NCBI GenBank assembly: GCA_023634235.1
Contig: JAMKCF010000083.1
Coordinates: 62,001 to 126,000, forward strand
Direction: 5' to 3'
Length of the DNA: 64,000 nucleotides
Source of the DNA: Pisaster brevispinus
Taxonomy: Eukaryota; Echinodermata; Asteroidea; Forcipulatida; Asteriidae
Each line of letters opens with the position of its first letter. Position 1 is the stretch's first letter. The position numbers were made by a program, and so were the translations under genes. Below the pieces are notes generated by a model, which was not told the DNA's origin, searched no databases, and saw only the letters and a list, made by a program, of their open reading frames with translations. This document shows, in pieces, positions 63,444-64,000 of the stretch.

Positions 63444-64000
63444 GTAACGTAAATATTCAGTGATCTTTCAATTCGCCCTTTCCATTAAATAAGCTAATTA
63501 CATTCACGCATGCATGCAGACACTGTTGGTGGGCAAACACATAGAGCTGTGCTATAGGCAGATACACAAACGCTAAGGTAACATGTTACCATCAGCCCCA
63601 TACATGAAGCGTAATGTTTCCTCATTTTGCCAACCAGCAGTATTAGTGCGCACGCGCGATGTGCAATTTTTCTAGGGAAGGGTCCATTCTATTCAAGGAT
63701 TTAATTATTTTTTTGTCGCAGCTCAAGGGCTGAATTAATTTGAGTGCAAATGTAACTGAACATTTTTAATTACTTCATACAATAAAGAGTTCGCACAAAT
63801 TAACCCTTCTACTCTCTGGTAGATTGTAGAGCCCATTGTTCACCATCCAGCACCATTTACACACTGTACTGATCATGCATGGTTGAGTACACTTTGATCC
63901 AATGGTAAAGCTATAGAGTGTGTACAAAGCTACTGGCGAGTGTGAGGAATGGTTTTTTAATGGTTTCGTCAATCAGAGGGAGGGTTAATCAATATCAAAA
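63444..64000. other. PM20D1 intron to the window edge, no feature seen
   Basis: No exon with M20 similarity found here. The minus-strand frame at 63775-63972 has no recognised domain. Confidence 0.45.

Overview
This is animal nuclear DNA. Spliced genes with GT-AG introns of about 0.4 to 9 kb sit in AT-rich sequence packed with SINEs, non-LTR and Penelope-like retroelements, MITEs and minisatellites. The protein similarities and the repeat types (GIY-YIG Penelope-like element, several tRNA-derived SINEs, Harbinger-like MITEs, TTAGGG-type repeats) point to a marine deuterostome invertebrate. An echinoderm, perhaps a sea star, is my best guess; no species can be named from sequence alone. I see no prokaryotic gene, CRISPR array or functional rRNA/tRNA gene.

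Two host genes are recognisable, both on the + strand. (1) POT1, the telomeric single-strand DNA-binding shelterin subunit, runs from about 8.65 kb (possibly 0.57 kb) to the stop at 37,825. Confident exons carry OB1 (10,209-13,588), OB2 (17,128-20,802), a linker (23,519-23,646) and the C-terminal OB3 half (33,683-37,825). Splice phases chain correctly through these blocks. The middle (23.6-32.6 kb) is filled by a Harbinger-like element and a non-LTR retrotransposon, and the exons there are weak candidates only. (2) PM20D1, an M20-family N-acyl amino acid synthase/hydrolase, has its first coding exon at 54,728. It continues through five coding exons to 63,443 and runs off the right edge.

Layout: 0-8.6 kb holds a short satellite, a decayed copy of the POT1 5' exon, a Penelope-like retroelement with nested insertions and a 0.7 kb foldback. 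8.6-37.8 kb is POT1 with MITEs, SINEs, LINE pieces and four intronic tandem arrays. 39.6-40.5 kb, just downstream of POT1, is a degenerate telomere-like (TTAGGG-variant) array. At 41.0-41.9 kb there is a promoter-like segment and a possible non-coding first exon. 42-54.7 kb is gene-poor and contains two unusual elements whose long inverted ends are built from short tandem repeats (47.2-49.6 and 50.1-51.7 kb). 54.7-64 kb is PM20D1, with a GGACTC hexamer array, a 64-bp array, a 28-bp array inside a MITE, and a hAT-like insertion in its introns.

The points most worth following up are: the substitution of key OB2 DNA-contact residues in POT1 while OB1 contacts are kept; a telomere-like tract next to the gene for a telomere-binding protein; two unrelated intronic arrays that each carry the octamer ATGCAAAT in essentially every unit; and the two transposon-like elements with tandem-repeat ends.
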